64,000 nucleotides of DNA from Streptomyces zinciresistens K42 (GCF_000225525.1 NZ_AGBF01000007.1:1-64000), one strand, 5' to 3'; positions 8,299 to 19,902 are shown, numbered from the stretch's first letter. Numbers and translations: made by a program. Notes: a model not told the origin generated them from the letters alone.

Positions 8299-9797
8299 TG
8301 TCCTGGTGGCTGCTGTCGGCCACCGCCGTATGGGGGCTGCTGATGTCCACCCGCGTGCTGGGCCCTCGCACGGTCCCCGCACGCCTGTACGACCTGCACC
8401 GCTTCCTGTCCGGACTGTCCCTGGTCTTCCTGACGGTGCATCTGGTGGGGCTGGTCGCCGACTCCTGGGTGGACATCGGCCTGCTGCAGCTACTGATCCC
8501 CTTCACCTCCGACTACCGGCCCGCGGCGGTGGCCTGGGGCGTCATCGCCCTGTACCTCCTGGCCGCCATCCAGACCACCTCCCTGCTCAAGCACCGCATC
8601 CCGCACCGGTGGTGGCGCTACGTCCACACCGGCACCTTCGCCCTGTTCGTGCTGACCACCGTGCACGCCCTCACCGCCGGCACCGACAGCACAGCGGTGT
8701 CGTGGACCGGTCTCGTCCTGGGCGCGGCGGTCGGCTTCCTGTCCCTCTACCGGCTGCTGGCCGGACGCCGCAGCGCCGGCAGCGACACCCCCGCACCCGC
8801 AGCTACGGCCGTAGAACCGCCCGTACACCGCGACCCGCCCGGATCCCGGCCCGTGGTCGTGACGGACACCCGGCGCGCCGCCGACGGCGTCGTGACCCTC
8901 GACCTCGCTGCCCCGGACGGCACACCGCTGCCCGCGTGGCAGCCCGGCGCTCATGTCGACCTCGTCCTGCCGTCCGGGAGGATCCGCCAGTACTCGCTGT
9001 GCGGCGACCCCGCCGACCGGACCACCTACCGCATCGGCGTCCTGCACCAGCCCGACGGGCGCGGCGGCTCGGCGGAGGCCCACGCGCTGGAGGAGGACCA
9101 GCCACTCGCCATCAAGGGACCCCGCAACAGGTTCCCGCTGGTCCTGGCCGACCACTACCTGTTCATCGCCGGCGGCATCGGCATCACCCCCATCCTGCCC
9201 ATGATCCGCGCGGTAGCAGCGGCAGGGCGGGAATGGCACCTGCTCTACGGCGGCCGCTCCCGCGCCACCATGGCCTTCACCGACGAACTGACCGCCCTCG
9301 GCGGCGACCGCGTCCGCCTGGTGCCCCAGGACACCGACGGCCTGCCCGACCTCACCACCGCGCTGGCCGGCACCCCACCGGGAGCCGCCGTCTATGCCTG
9401 CGGACCCGAACCCCTCATCAGCGCCGCCGAGAAGACCGTGGCCGCGGGCTTCCCCGACAGGCACCTGCACATCGAACGCTTCGCCGCCCCCGGAGCCAGT
9501 TCACAGGCGACCGGTTCCCCAGCCCCGGCCCGGCCGTTCCACGTCGAGCTGCGCCGCACGGGGCGCACGCTTCCGGTCCCGGCCGAGCGCACCCTGCTGG
9601 ACGTGATCCGCCAGGCCGTCCCCGACGCCCCTTCCTCCTGCGAGGAGGGCTTCTGCGGCAGCTGCGAACTGCGTGTCCTGGCCGGCACCCCCGACCACCG
9701 CGACACCGTACTGCCGCCAGGCGAGCGGGACCGCCGCGACGTCGTCTACCCCTGCGTCTCGCGCTCCCGCAGCCCCCGGCTGGTCGTGGACCTGTGA
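8253..9797 (+). CDS. Ferric-reductase-like membrane protein fused to flavodoxin reductase and 2Fe-2S ferredoxin
   Basis: 514 residues in three parts. Residues 1-180 are a ferric-reductase-like haem membrane domain with several helices and His pairs (DLHRFLSG, TVHLVG, TGTFALF, TVHAL). Residues 195-420 are an FAD/NAD(P) reductase domain with RQYSLCGD and GGIGITPILPM. The C-terminus is a plant-type ferredoxin with Cys463, 468, 471 and 501 (CEEGFCGSC). Electrons probably run from NAD(P)H through flavin and Fe-S to haem, then out to an acceptor. The start is the GTG giving MDPQLWWHLARAGG, overlapping apbE. Substrate unknown; Cu(II), Fe(III) or a flavinylated protein are options. Confidence 0.88.
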   Translation: MDPQLWWHLARAGGLMSWWLLSATAVWGLLMSTRVLGPRTVPARLYDLHRFLSGLSLVFLTVHLVGLVADSWVDIGLLQLLIPFTSDYRPAAVAWGVIALYLLAAIQTTSLLKHRIPHRWWRYVHTGTFALFVLTTVHALTAGTDSTAVSWTGLVLGAAVGFLSLYRLLAGRRSAGSDTPAPAATAVEPPVHRDPPGSRPVVVTDTRRAADGVVTLDLAAPDGTPLPAWQPGAHVDLVLPSGRIRQYSLCGDPADRTTYRIGVLHQPDGRGGSAEAHALEEDQPLAIKGPRNRFPLVLADHYLFIAGGIGITPILPMIRAVAAAGREWHLLYGGRSRATMAFTDELTALGGDRVRLVPQDTDGLPDLTTALAGTPPGAAVYACGPEPLISAAEKTVAAGFPDRHLHIERFAAPGASSQATGSPAPARPFHVELRRTGRTLPVPAERTLLDVIRQAVPDAPSSCEEGFCGSCELRVLAGTPDHRDTVLPPGERDRRDVVYPCVSRSRSPRLVVDL

Positions 9798-10182
9798 CCG
9801 GCTCCGCCCCCTCCGCCCAGCCGAGAGGCCCTCCGCGCGAACCGACGCGGACGCCGCCCCTCGCCGACACCGAGCTGCGAACTCGCCGCCGGGCGTCGGT
9901 CGGTGACCGAATCAGACGGCGGGCAAGGGCCCGCCACCGGCACGTCAGTTCCCTTTCACCGAACCGGAAGCAAAGCCACGCACGGAGAAGGATGTCTCAC
10001 ATGAGCAAGGTCAGTTGACTACGACAGAGGCTGGGGCACCGCTCTCGCCGGGGGCGACCCGGGCGCACCGGCCCCGAGCAGCCCCTCCACGAGTTCGTCG
10101 CCCGCCCCGTCCACGAACCCTGACAGCGGCGCAGGCGGCCCGCCGACGCCCGGTGCCCTGCGGTAGGCGAGCGCACTGAGCC
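9798..10182 (+). other. Gap with a probable lost gene start
   Basis: No intact gene. A ribosome-site-like GGAGAAGG at about 9988 precedes ATG codons at 10001 and 10010 that meet a stop after a few codons (MSHMSKVS). A neighbouring frame then reads as an Ala/Pro/Ser linker (PAPSSPSTSSSPAPS) to a stop at about 10166. This looks like the decayed signal peptide and linker of the SCO1 gene that follows. Confidence 0.4.
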
Positions 10183-10738
10183 GTGGTGCACCCAAGCCGG
10201 GCCGAAGGCCCGCCCGGGGGCACGCAGCTGTCGAACCCGTTCCCCAAGCCCGACCTGGTGCTGACCGACACCAGCGGCCAGAGCTTCGACCTGCGCAAGC
10301 AGACCGCCGGGAAGGCCACGCTGGTCTTCTTCGGCTATACCAACTGCCCCGACGTGTGCCCCACCACCATGGGCGACATCTCCACAGCCCTGGCCAAGCA
10401 GCCCCAGGACGTACGGGACGACACCACAGTCGTGTTCGTCACCACCGACCGCGAGCGGGACACCCCCGAGGACACCGGCCGCTGGCTGCGCGCGTTCGGC
10501 CCCCAGTTCACCGGCCTGTCCGGAGACCTGGAGAAGGTGAAGAAGGCCGCCCTCGGCCTGGGCACCTCCGTCGAAGACCCCAAGGGCCACGCCGACGGCA
10601 CCGTCGCCACCTCCCCACGGCACCCAGGTCGCCGCGTTCTGGCCCATCCACGACAAGGCCCACGTCCTCTACAGCGGCACCACCGTCGAGGACTTCACCC
10701 ACGATCTGCCGCTCCTGGCCAAAGCTACCGCCGAGTAG
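10183..10738 (+). pseudogene. SCO1/SenC copper chaperone, frameshifted
   Basis: SCO1 proteins are membrane-anchored copper chaperones for cytochrome oxidase. Here the thioredoxin-like domain is clear, with the Cu-binding C-x3-C (NCPDVCP). The signal anchor is missing. The frame shifts at the C-run 10613-10616: removing one C restores SHGTQVAAFWPIHDKAHVLY and LLAKATAE with a stop at 10736. The restored part carries the conserved His Cu ligand, so the unshifted product would lack it. Either a decayed gene or a sequencing error. Confidence 0.8.
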
Positions 10739-10795
10739 CCGACGCAGGGGGTCTCGCTCTCGGCGCCCCGTCCGGGAAACCGCTGCGCTGCGCTG

Positions 10796-11413
10796 TCAGC
10801 GGCTGCGGACAGCGGCGCCGAGGAGGTAGTCGCCCCGGATGCGGGTGAGGCTGCCGCGCACAGCCAGGCCGTGGCGGGGCAGCTCGGCGAGGAACTGCTC
10901 GGCGGTGAACCGGTCTTCGGTGGGGTGGTCGAACAGCAGCCGGTAGGAGGGCCGGGCCAGGGCGTGCGCGGTGACCTCTTCGAACACGAACAGCCCGCCC
11001 GGCTTGAGGGCGCGGGCGGTCTCGGTGAGGGCGGAGCGCCAGTCGGGGATGTGGTGGATGATCGCGAAGTCGAAGACCGCTTCGTAGGAGCTGTCCGCGG
11101 CGCCGAAGGCCGTACGCAGGTCGGTGGCGTCCCCGACCGCCAGGCGCACCCGGTGCATTTCGCGGGCGAGGCGGCGCCGGGCCTTGGTGATCATGTAGGG
11201 GTCGAGGTCGACGGCGTCGACGTGCGCGGCGCGGAAGCGGTCCAGGATCAGCTTGGTGCCGTAGCCGGGTCCGCAGCCGAGTTCGGCCGCCTTCGCCCCG
11301 GGCGGCAGCGGGCCGCCGGCCAGCTTCAGCAGGGTCGGCACCTCGTAGAGACGTTGCAGCGCCCGCCTTGCCGGGTTGTTGATCGCGGCCTTCTCGATCC
11401 GGTTCATCAGCAC
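10796..11413 (-). CDS. Class I SAM-dependent methyltransferase
   Basis: 205 residues with the Rossmann motif I ELGCGPGYGTKL, motif II region VDAVDLDPYMI and the post-I acidic VGDATDL. The substrate is unknown. Start: a GTG at 11413 follows GAGGGGGA by seven bases; the internal ATG at 11407 is the alternative. It diverges from the ArsR-family gene with about 50 bases between, so the ArsR operator may also cover its promoter. No membrane segment is present. Confidence 0.8.
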   Translation of the reverse strand: MLMNRIEKAAINNPARRALQRLYEVPTLLKLAGGPLPPGAKAAELGCGPGYGTKLILDRFRAAHVDAVDLDPYMITKARRRLAREMHRVRLAVGDATDLRTAFGAADSSYEAVFDFAIIHHIPDWRSALTETARALKPGGLFVFEEVTAHALARPSYRLLFDHPTEDRFTAEQFLAELPRHGLAVRGSLTRIRGDYLLGAAVRSR

Positions 11414-11453
11414 GTCCGGGTCCCCCTCGCCAATGCATCGCCACGGGCAGCTA

Positions 11454-11473
11454 TCATCGTCGCATGACGATGA
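11454..11473. promoter_or_regulatory. ArsR-type operator palindrome
   Basis: A perfect inverted repeat, TCATCGTC-GCAT-GACGATGA, overlaps the ATG of the ArsR-family gene (11464). Its size and AT-flanked TCA/TGA ends resemble ArsR-family operators. It lies between two divergent genes, so binding would shut off the regulator's operon and perhaps the methyltransferase. Confidence 0.6.
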
Positions 11474-11865
11474 ATAGCACAGGAGTGGCCCCGGCGGCCA
11501 CCATGACGACATGCGGGGCGCCGTCGGCGGCCGTGGCCCTGTTCCGTTCCCTGGGTGAGCCGGCCCGCCTGGCGATCCTGCTGCGCCTGGCCGAAAGCGA
11601 GGCTCGGGTGGTCGACCTGGTCAAGGCACTGGGCCTGGCCCAGTCCACGATCTCGGCACACCTGGCGTGCCTGCGTGACTGCGCCCTGGTCGACTCCCGG
11701 GCCGAAGGCCGCTCGTCGTTCTACTTCCTGGCCCGCCCGGAGTTGCTGGACCTGCTGGCTTCGGCCGAGGATCTGCTGGCCGCCACGGGCGAGGCCGTGG
11801 ATCTGTGCCCCACCTACGGCCGCACCTTGGTGGCTGCTCAGCGCAAGGAGAAGACCCATGGGTGA
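11464..11865 (+). CDS. ArsR-family metal sensor, CmtR-like
   Basis: 133-residue winged-helix repressor. The recognition region ALGLAQSTISAHLACLRDC includes Cys69 and Cys73 (C-x3-C), and Cys115 lies in the C-terminal helix (VDLCPTYG). This matches the ligand layout of mycobacterial CmtR, which releases DNA on binding Cd(II) or Pb(II). It overlaps the downstream ATPase by eight bases, so it probably represses that pump and itself through the palindrome over its start codon. The metal is inferred from homology of ligand positions. Confidence 0.88.
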   Translation: MTMNSTGVAPAATMTTCGAPSAAVALFRSLGEPARLAILLRLAESEARVVDLVKALGLAQSTISAHLACLRDCALVDSRAEGRSSFYFLARPELLDLLASAEDLLAATGEAVDLCPTYGRTLVAAQRKEKTHG

Positions 11866-13822
11866 CGCGTGCGGATGCGGCGGCGACGAACCGCGCACCA
11901 GTGACGACGCCGAGGAGTCGGCACCGGAAAAGATCTGGCAGGTCAGCGAGCTGCAGTGGGCGGCGGTCGCTGGCGTGTTCCTGCTGGTTGGCTTCGTCAC
12001 CGGCCTGGCCGACGGCCCGGACACGGTCGAACTCGTCCTGAACGCGATCGCCCTGGCCGCGGGCGCCTGGACGTTCGTGCCCGGCACCCTGCGCCGCCTG
12101 GCCAAGGGCAAGATCGGCGTCGGCACGCTGATGACCATCGCCGCCGTCGGAGCCGTCGTCCTGGGCCAGGTCGAGGAAGCGGCCATGCTGGCCTTCCTCT
12201 ACTCCATCAGCGAGGGTCTGGAGGAGTACTCCCTGGCCCGCACCCGCCGCGGCCTGCGCGCCCTGCTGGACCTGGTGCCCAGCGAGGCCACCGTGCTGCG
12301 CGAGGGGGCCCAGGTCACCGTCGACCCGGCCACCTTGAAGATCGGCGATGTGCTCCTGGTCAAGCCCGGTGAGCGCGTGGCCACCGACGGCACCATCCGC
12401 TCCGGCCGCAGCGCACTCGACGTCTCCGCGCTGACCGGCGAGTCCGTCCCCGTCGAGGCGGGCGAGGGCGGCGCGGTGTACGCGGGGTCGATCAACGGCA
12501 CCGGCGTGCTGGAGGTCGAGGTCACCGCCGCCGCCGCGGACAACTCCCTGGCCCGCATCGTGAAGATCGTCGAGGCCGAGCAGTCCCGCAAGGGCCAGGC
12601 CCAGCGCCTCGCCGACAAGATCGCCAAACCGCTGGTGCCCGGCATCATGATCCTCGCCGCGATCATCGCCGTCACCGGCAGCATCCTCGGCGACCCGCAG
12701 ACCTGGATCGAACGGGCCCTGGTCGTCCTGGTCGCCGCCTCCCCGTGCGCGCTCGCGATCTCCGTCCCGGTCACCGTGGTCGCCTCCATCGGCGCCGCCA
12801 GCCGCCTGGGCGTCCTCGTCAAGGGCGGCGCCGCCCTCGAAGCTCTCGGCCGCATCCGCGCCGTCGCGCTCGACAAGACCGGCACCCTGACCCGCAACGA
12901 GCCCACCGTCATCCGCACCGTCTCCGCCGACGGCCGCAGCGAGAAGCGGGTCCTTGAGATCGCTGCCGCGCTGGAGGCCCGCAGCGAACACCCCCTGGCC
13001 CGCGCGATCCTGGCCGCCGCCCCCGAACACCCGCAGGCGGACGGGGTGGAGGCGGTCACCGGCGCCGGACTGACCGGCACCGTCGACGGCCGCCCCGCCC
13101 GCCTGGGACGGCCTGGCTGGATCGAGCCCGGCAGCTTCGATGAGGACGTCACCGCCCTGCAGAACATGGGCGCCACCGCCGTCCTCGTCGAGTACGACGG
13201 ACACCTCATCGGTGCCATCGGCGTACGCGACGAACTGCGCCCGGAGGCCGCCGAGGTCGTCGCCCGCCTCCACGGCTCCGGCTACACCGTGGCCATGCTC
13301 ACCGGCGACAACCAGCGCACCGCCACCGCCCTGGCAGCCCAGGCCGGCATCACCGAGGTCCACGCCGACCTGCGCCCCGAGGACAAGGCCACCCTCATCC
13401 GTGCCCTGCGTGAGCAGCGCCCAGTCGCCATGGTCGGCGACGGCATCAACGACGCCCCCGCCCTGGCCAGCGCCGACACCGGCATCGCCATGGGCGCCAT
13501 GGGCACCGACGTCGCCATCGAAACCGCGGACATCGCACTGATGGGCGAGGACCTGCGCCACCTGCCCCAGGCCCTCGACCACGCCCGCCGCTCCCGCGCG
13601 ATCATGCTGCAGAACGTCGGCATGTCCCTCGGCCTGATCACCCTGCTCATCCCGCTGTCCGCCTTCGGCGTCATGGGCCTGGCCGCCGTCGTCGCCGTCC
13701 ACGAGCTCTTCGAGATCGTCGTCATCGGCAACGGCGTCCGCGCCGGACGCACCCGCCCCCTTCCCCCCGCACCAGTACCCGTCGCGGCAGAGCAGCCCGT
13801 CCCGGCGACGGCAGGAGTCTGA
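11858..13822 (+). CDS. P1B-type heavy-metal ATPase with SPC motif
   Basis: 654 residues, short for this family because there is no HMA domain. The N-terminus instead has a small Cys cluster (MGDACGCGGDE). The membrane metal site is SPC (295-297, ASPCALAI), typical of P1B-4 pumps such as CtpD/CoaT for Co, Fe, Zn or Cd. Other motifs are TGES, DKTGT (Asp339), SEHP and GDGINDAPA. The last helix region has VHELFEIVVIGNG. The ATG at 11858 overlaps the ArsR gene. With a CmtR-like sensor in front, Cd/Pb/Zn export is more likely than Cu. lspA follows after three bases. Confidence 0.92.
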   Translation: MGDACGCGGDEPRTSDDAEESAPEKIWQVSELQWAAVAGVFLLVGFVTGLADGPDTVELVLNAIALAAGAWTFVPGTLRRLAKGKIGVGTLMTIAAVGAVVLGQVEEAAMLAFLYSISEGLEEYSLARTRRGLRALLDLVPSEATVLREGAQVTVDPATLKIGDVLLVKPGERVATDGTIRSGRSALDVSALTGESVPVEAGEGGAVYAGSINGTGVLEVEVTAAAADNSLARIVKIVEAEQSRKGQAQRLADKIAKPLVPGIMILAAIIAVTGSILGDPQTWIERALVVLVAASPCALAISVPVTVVASIGAASRLGVLVKGGAALEALGRIRAVALDKTGTLTRNEPTVIRTVSADGRSEKRVLEIAAALEARSEHPLARAILAAAPEHPQADGVEAVTGAGLTGTVDGRPARLGRPGWIEPGSFDEDVTALQNMGATAVLVEYDGHLIGAIGVRDELRPEAAEVVARLHGSGYTVAMLTGDNQRTATALAAQAGITEVHADLRPEDKATLIRALREQRPVAMVGDGINDAPALASADTGIAMGAMGTDVAIETADIALMGEDLRHLPQALDHARRSRAIMLQNVGMSLGLITLLIPLSAFGVMGLAAVVAVHELFEIVVIGNGVRAGRTRPLPPAPVPVAAEQPVPATAGV

Positions 13823-13825
13823 ACC

Positions 13826-14323
13826 ATGCCCGAGCACACCCCCCGCGGGTCCTCGGCAGCCAGGCGGCGCACGGCCCTCGCGGCCGGCGCCGCCGCCCTG
13901 GCCGGACTCGACCTCGCCCTGAAAACCTGGGCCAAGGACAGCCTCGCCGACGCGCCGATCGGTCCCGGCTTCGCCCAACTGCGCCTGGCCTACAACCCCG
14001 GCGTCGCCTTCTCCATGGGCGACACCCTGCCCTCCTGGGTGGTGATCGCCCTCACCGCCCTGATCACCGCCGGTGTGGGCGTGTTCGCCTGGCGCACGGC
14101 CCCGACGTCGAAGGCCACCGCCGCGGCGCTCGCCGCCATCCTCGCCGGCGCCGCTGCCAACCTGATCGACCGCACGGCCGACGGAGTCGTCACCGACTAC
14201 CTGCACACCGGCTGGTGGCCCACCTTCAACCTCGCCGACGCCTTCATCGTCTGCGGAGGAATCGCCGTCGCCGCCCTGTCCTGGCGCCGCACCGACCACG
14301 AACCCGACAACGCCCCCGCCTGA
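13826..14323 (+). CDS. lspA: Lipoprotein signal peptidase LspA (accessory copy)
   Basis: 165-residue membrane aspartyl protease that removes signal peptides from prolipoproteins after lipid attachment. Family signatures are present: DLALKTWAKD, YNPGVAFS, AANLIDRTADGVVTDYL and PTFNLADAFI, the last two carrying the catalytic aspartates. Four membrane segments are evident. It starts three bases after the ATPase and so belongs to that metal operon. A matching lgt copy lies at 20.9 kb. Being inside a metal island suggests an accessory copy rather than the housekeeping gene. Confidence 0.93.
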   Translation: MPEHTPRGSSAARRRTALAAGAAALAGLDLALKTWAKDSLADAPIGPGFAQLRLAYNPGVAFSMGDTLPSWVVIALTALITAGVGVFAWRTAPTSKATAAALAAILAGAAANLIDRTADGVVTDYLHTGWWPTFNLADAFIVCGGIAVAALSWRRTDHEPDNAPA

Positions 14324-14345
14324 CCAGCCAAAGGAGGAGGTGAGC

Positions 14346-14606
14346 GTGATGGCCGTCCTCGCCCTCGCCCTGTACGCGGCGTTCCTGCTCATCGCCGGTG
14401 GGATGCGGGCCTTCATCCAGTACCGGCGCACCGGGGACTTCGGCGCCCGCCACGGCCGTCCCGGCACGGCCCAGTGGTGGGGCAGCATCGCCCCCGGCCT
14501 GAGCAGCCTCCTCACCGGCATCAGCCCCGGCCGCCGAGCTCACCGACCTGATGCACCCTCTACCGCCCAGCTGGCGATGGGCTCCTCCTGGCGCATCGGT
14601 ATGTAG
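14346..14606 (+). pseudogene. Isoprenylcysteine-carboxyl-methyltransferase-like protein, truncated
   Basis: After an excellent ribosome site (AGGAGGAGG) a GTG/ATG start gives a membrane N-terminus (ALALYAAFLLIAGGMR then FIQYRRTG) like ICMT-family membrane methyltransferases. The frame is then damaged: another frame reads AAELTDLMHPL at about 14530, and the original frame resumes with AQLAMGSSWRIG, a family motif, before a stop at 14604. The catalytic C-terminal half is absent. It follows lspA by 22 bases. Confidence 0.65.
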
Positions 14607-14778
14607 AAACTCCATAACGCTGCTGCAAGCGGCGGGACTCTGCAACTCGGTATCACCCAGCCCCGGCCGCGCCGAGGAAGGAGGCGGCTGTTCGAGCGCC
14701 TGCCGAAGTATCGCCGAGCGGGACCGGATGCGGCTGTACTTGTACGTTTCGGGCGCGGGGACCCGGTCCGCGGGCCCG

Positions 14779-16224
14779 TCAGCCCCCGCCGTCGTGGGCG
14801 GCTGCGCGTTGCGGCCCTCTTCCGCCTGTCGCCTTTGGCCGGCGTCCGAGGGCGGGCAGGCGGGTGGTGAAGGTGGTGCCGCGGCCGACTTCGCTGTCGG
14901 CGGTGAGGGTGCCGCCGTGGGCGGCGGCGAGTTCGGCGGCGACGGCGAGGCCGATGCCGGAGCCGTCGGCGCGGGCATCCCGGCTGCGGAAGAAGCGGTC
15001 GAAGACGCGGGGAAGGTCCTCGGCGGGGATGCCGGGGCCGGTGTCGGCCACGCGCAGCTCGGCCCAGCCGTCCTCCTGGCGCAGGGTGACGGTGACGGTG
15101 CCCCCGCCGGGGACGAACTTCAGGGCGTTGGTGAGCTGGTTGGTGACGATCTGCCGCAGCCGTACCTCGTCCCCGTCGACGCGGACGTCGTCCAGGTCGG
15201 TGCGGAGGGTGAGCCCGGCTTCGGTGAACCGGCCGGCCAGACTGGCGGTCGCGTCGCGGACGAGGGCGATCAGTGACAGGGATGTGCGTTCGAGGGTGAA
15301 GGCGGCGGCGTCGGCGGAGGCCAGGGTCTCCAGGTCGGCGATGAGGCGGCCCAGCCGGAGAGTCTCGTCGTGCAGGGAGTCGATCACCTTCGGAGTGGCA
15401 TCGCGGACGCCGTCCTGGACCGCTTCGAGTTCGCTGCGCAGTATGGCCAAAGGAGTACGCAGTTCGTGGGCGACGTCGGCGGCGAAAGCGCGCCGCAGCT
15501 CGTCCTCCCTCTCTACCCGGTCGGCCATGGTGTTGAAGGCGGTGGCCAGTTGGCCGATCTCGTTGCTGGGCACGGTGGCGGCGCGCCGGTCGCGTTGCCC
15601 GGCTGCGAGGTCGTCGGCGGCGCGGGTGAGTTCGGCGATGGGTGCGGTGGCCCGGCGGGCGGTGTAGACGCCGACGACGAGGGCGACCAGGGCCGCGCCG
15701 AGGGCTCCGGCGGCGAGGAGGCGGTTGACGGATGCCTGGAAGTCCCTGTCCACGGCCGGGACCACACCCTGGGGAACGCGGACTTGGAGGGTGGCGACCC
15801 GCTGTCCGTCCACGGTGATCGGCAGGCTGCGCGGCGCGCCGAGGTCGCCGGTGCCCATCATCTCCCGGTGCATGGCCAGCGTGGCGGCGGTCACGTCGGC
15901 GTCGGCCAACGACCACACCTTCCGGCCCGCCGGGTCGAGCAGTTCGGCCTCCGAACCGGTCATGGTGACGGTCGGCGCGAGCTCGTTGAGCGCCTGGGCA
16001 TTCCACGCGCCGTCGCGGGCGTAGTCCGCGGCGAACAGGGCGACCAGCTGCTGCTGGCTGGTGCGCTGCTGCTCGCTCAGGTAGTTCTCGAAGCGGTCGG
16101 TGAAGGCGGTGTTGACGAGCACGGCGGTCAGTACGGCCGTGCCGATGCCGAGCGCGGCGAAGGCCAGGGCCAGGCGGCGGGCGAACCGGCCGCGCAGCAG
16201 TTCACGCATCGCGGTCCACATCAC
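14779..16224 (-). CDS. Membrane sensor histidine kinase
   Basis: 481 residues: first membrane helix about 15-38, an extracytoplasmic sensor region of about 130 residues, second helix about 168-188, HAMP linker, dimerisation domain with phosphorylatable His253 in AADVAHELRTPL, and an HATPase domain with DTGPGIP and GSGIGLA. The sensor part contains several Met residues (TVTMTG, MHREMMGTGD) that could bind Cu(I), but this is inference. It overlaps the response regulator by 23 bases. The pair resembles CopS/CutS-type systems and may sense extracytoplasmic copper. Confidence 0.92.
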   Translation of the reverse strand: MMWTAMRELLRGRFARRLALAFAALGIGTAVLTAVLVNTAFTDRFENYLSEQQRTSQQQLVALFAADYARDGAWNAQALNELAPTVTMTGSEAELLDPAGRKVWSLADADVTAATLAMHREMMGTGDLGAPRSLPITVDGQRVATLQVRVPQGVVPAVDRDFQASVNRLLAAGALGAALVALVVGVYTARRATAPIAELTRAADDLAAGQRDRRAATVPSNEIGQLATAFNTMADRVEREDELRRAFAADVAHELRTPLAILRSELEAVQDGVRDATPKVIDSLHDETLRLGRLIADLETLASADAAAFTLERTSLSLIALVRDATASLAGRFTEAGLTLRTDLDDVRVDGDEVRLRQIVTNQLTNALKFVPGGGTVTVTLRQEDGWAELRVADTGPGIPAEDLPRVFDRFFRSRDARADGSGIGLAVAAELAAAHGGTLTADSEVGRGTTFTTRLPALGRRPKATGGRGPQRAAAHDGGG

Positions 16225-16912
16225 GATCCACTCCGAGTTTGTAGCCGACCCCGGTCACGGTGACGATCACCGTGGAGGGCGGGGCGTCGCCGAGTTTGCG
16301 GCGCAGGTTCTTCACGTGCACGTCGATGGTCCGCTCGTACGCCTCGAACGTGTGGCCCTGGACGCGGCCCACCAACTCCATACGGGTCCAGGCCCGGCCG
16401 GGCCTGGAGGCGAGCGCGGCCAGCAGGTCGAACTCCATGCGGGTCAGCTCCACCGGCCGGCCGTCCGAGCGCACTTCGCGGCGCTCGGTGTCTATCCGCA
16501 GCCGCCCCTTGCCGTAGGAGTCCGGCGCCACCGTTTCGGTGCTCGAGCCGCGCGCGCGGCGCAGCACCGCCTCGATACGGGCGACCAGCTCGCGCGGGCT
16601 GAACGGCTTGACGACGTAGTCGTCGGCGCCCAGCCGCAGCCCCATCACCCGGTCGTTCTCGCTCGCCTTGGCGGTGAGCATCACGATGGGCACGTCGCTG
16701 GTCTTGCGCAGCAGCCGGGCCACCTCCTCGCCGGGCAGGCCGGGCAGCCCCAGGTCGAGGACGACCAGGTCGGGGTGGGAGGCGGCGGCCAGATCGAGGG
16801 CGCCGCGGCCGTCGCCCGCCTCCAGCACCGAGTAGCCGTCACGCTCCAGGTAGTCACGCAGCAGCCCGCGCAGCTTCACCTCGTCGTCGACGACCAGCAC
16901 CGTCGCACTCAC
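16202..16912 (-). CDS. OmpR/PhoB-family response regulator
   Basis: 236 residues. The receiver domain has the acidic pair DD (9-10), the phosphoacceptor Asp53 (VVLDLGLPG), Thr in MLTAKAS and Lys in KPFSPREL. The C-terminal winged HTH includes ELTRMEFDLLAAL, AYERTIDVHVKNLRRKLGD and VTGVGYKLG. The GTG at 16912 is preferred because AAGGAAGG precedes it and the receiver begins there; an upstream extension would be atypical. PhoB-type regulators bind 11-bp-spaced direct repeats. Three such boxes occur at 20473, 22040 and 25605 and are its best candidate targets. Confidence 0.93.
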   Translation of the reverse strand: MSATVLVVDDEVKLRGLLRDYLERDGYSVLEAGDGRGALDLAAASHPDLVVLDLGLPGLPGEEVARLLRKTSDVPIVMLTAKASENDRVMGLRLGADDYVVKPFSPRELVARIEAVLRRARGSSTETVAPDSYGKGRLRIDTERREVRSDGRPVELTRMEFDLLAALASRPGRAWTRMELVGRVQGHTFEAYERTIDVHVKNLRRKLGDAPPSTVIVTVTGVGYKLGVDRDVDRDA

Positions 16913-17167
16913 CGGTTTACCTTCCTTCTCATCAACAGTACGGGGCTCGTCCGCAGCCAGGACGCCGGCCGTACCGGATACGACGAGAGCCACGGCCTGC
17001 CGAGGCCCGCCTCGGCAGGCCGTACACCACCCGGCTGGTATGCCCGGGTGCCCTCGCCCGGCCGGCGCGGGTCATGACGCGGCGCCCCCGACAGAGACCT
17101 TGGCTTCCGGCACCGGCCGGGGCCGCATGAAGCAGTCGCGGGCGCCCGTTCCTTCGTACGGGTTCCA
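16913..17167. other. Intergenic region, no gene seen
   Basis: This 255-base stretch lies between the cupredoxin-ATPase gene (ending 17168) and the response regulator start (16912), both leftward. It should hold the promoter of the two-component genes, but I could not identify a convincing -10/-35 pair, direct-repeat box or terminator. Confidence 0.4.
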
Positions 17168-19674
<2,507 letters not shown>

Positions 19675-19678
<4 letters not shown>

Positions 19679-19902
19679 GACGTACTCCCTTCCGTGGACG
19701 GGTTCCTGTACGGGCCGATGCGGTAGCCGGCGCCGCGTATCGCCGCCTCGATCCCGGACGGTTCGGCCGGGGCGTCGTACCGGACGGCGACGGCACGGGC
19801 GCGGCTGCTGACGTCGGCGATCGTCACGCCCGGCAGGGCGGCGACGACACCCTCGATGGCTACCTGGCACTGTCCGCAGGCTCGTATGAGCGCTTTGAGC
19901 AT
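19675..19902 (-). CDS. Small HMA-domain metallochaperone
   Basis: 75 residues with the HMA fold pattern and the metal-binding CGQC (residues 9-12, [14 protein letters not shown]). The usual MxCxxC Met is replaced by Ala. It probably delivers Cu(I) to the adjacent ATPase, which lacks its own HMA domain; the stop overlaps the ATPase start (ATGA), giving strict co-translation. AGGAGG precedes the ATG at 19902. It lies 38 bases after the CsoR-family gene in the same direction, so it is likely under that repressor. Confidence 0.88.
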
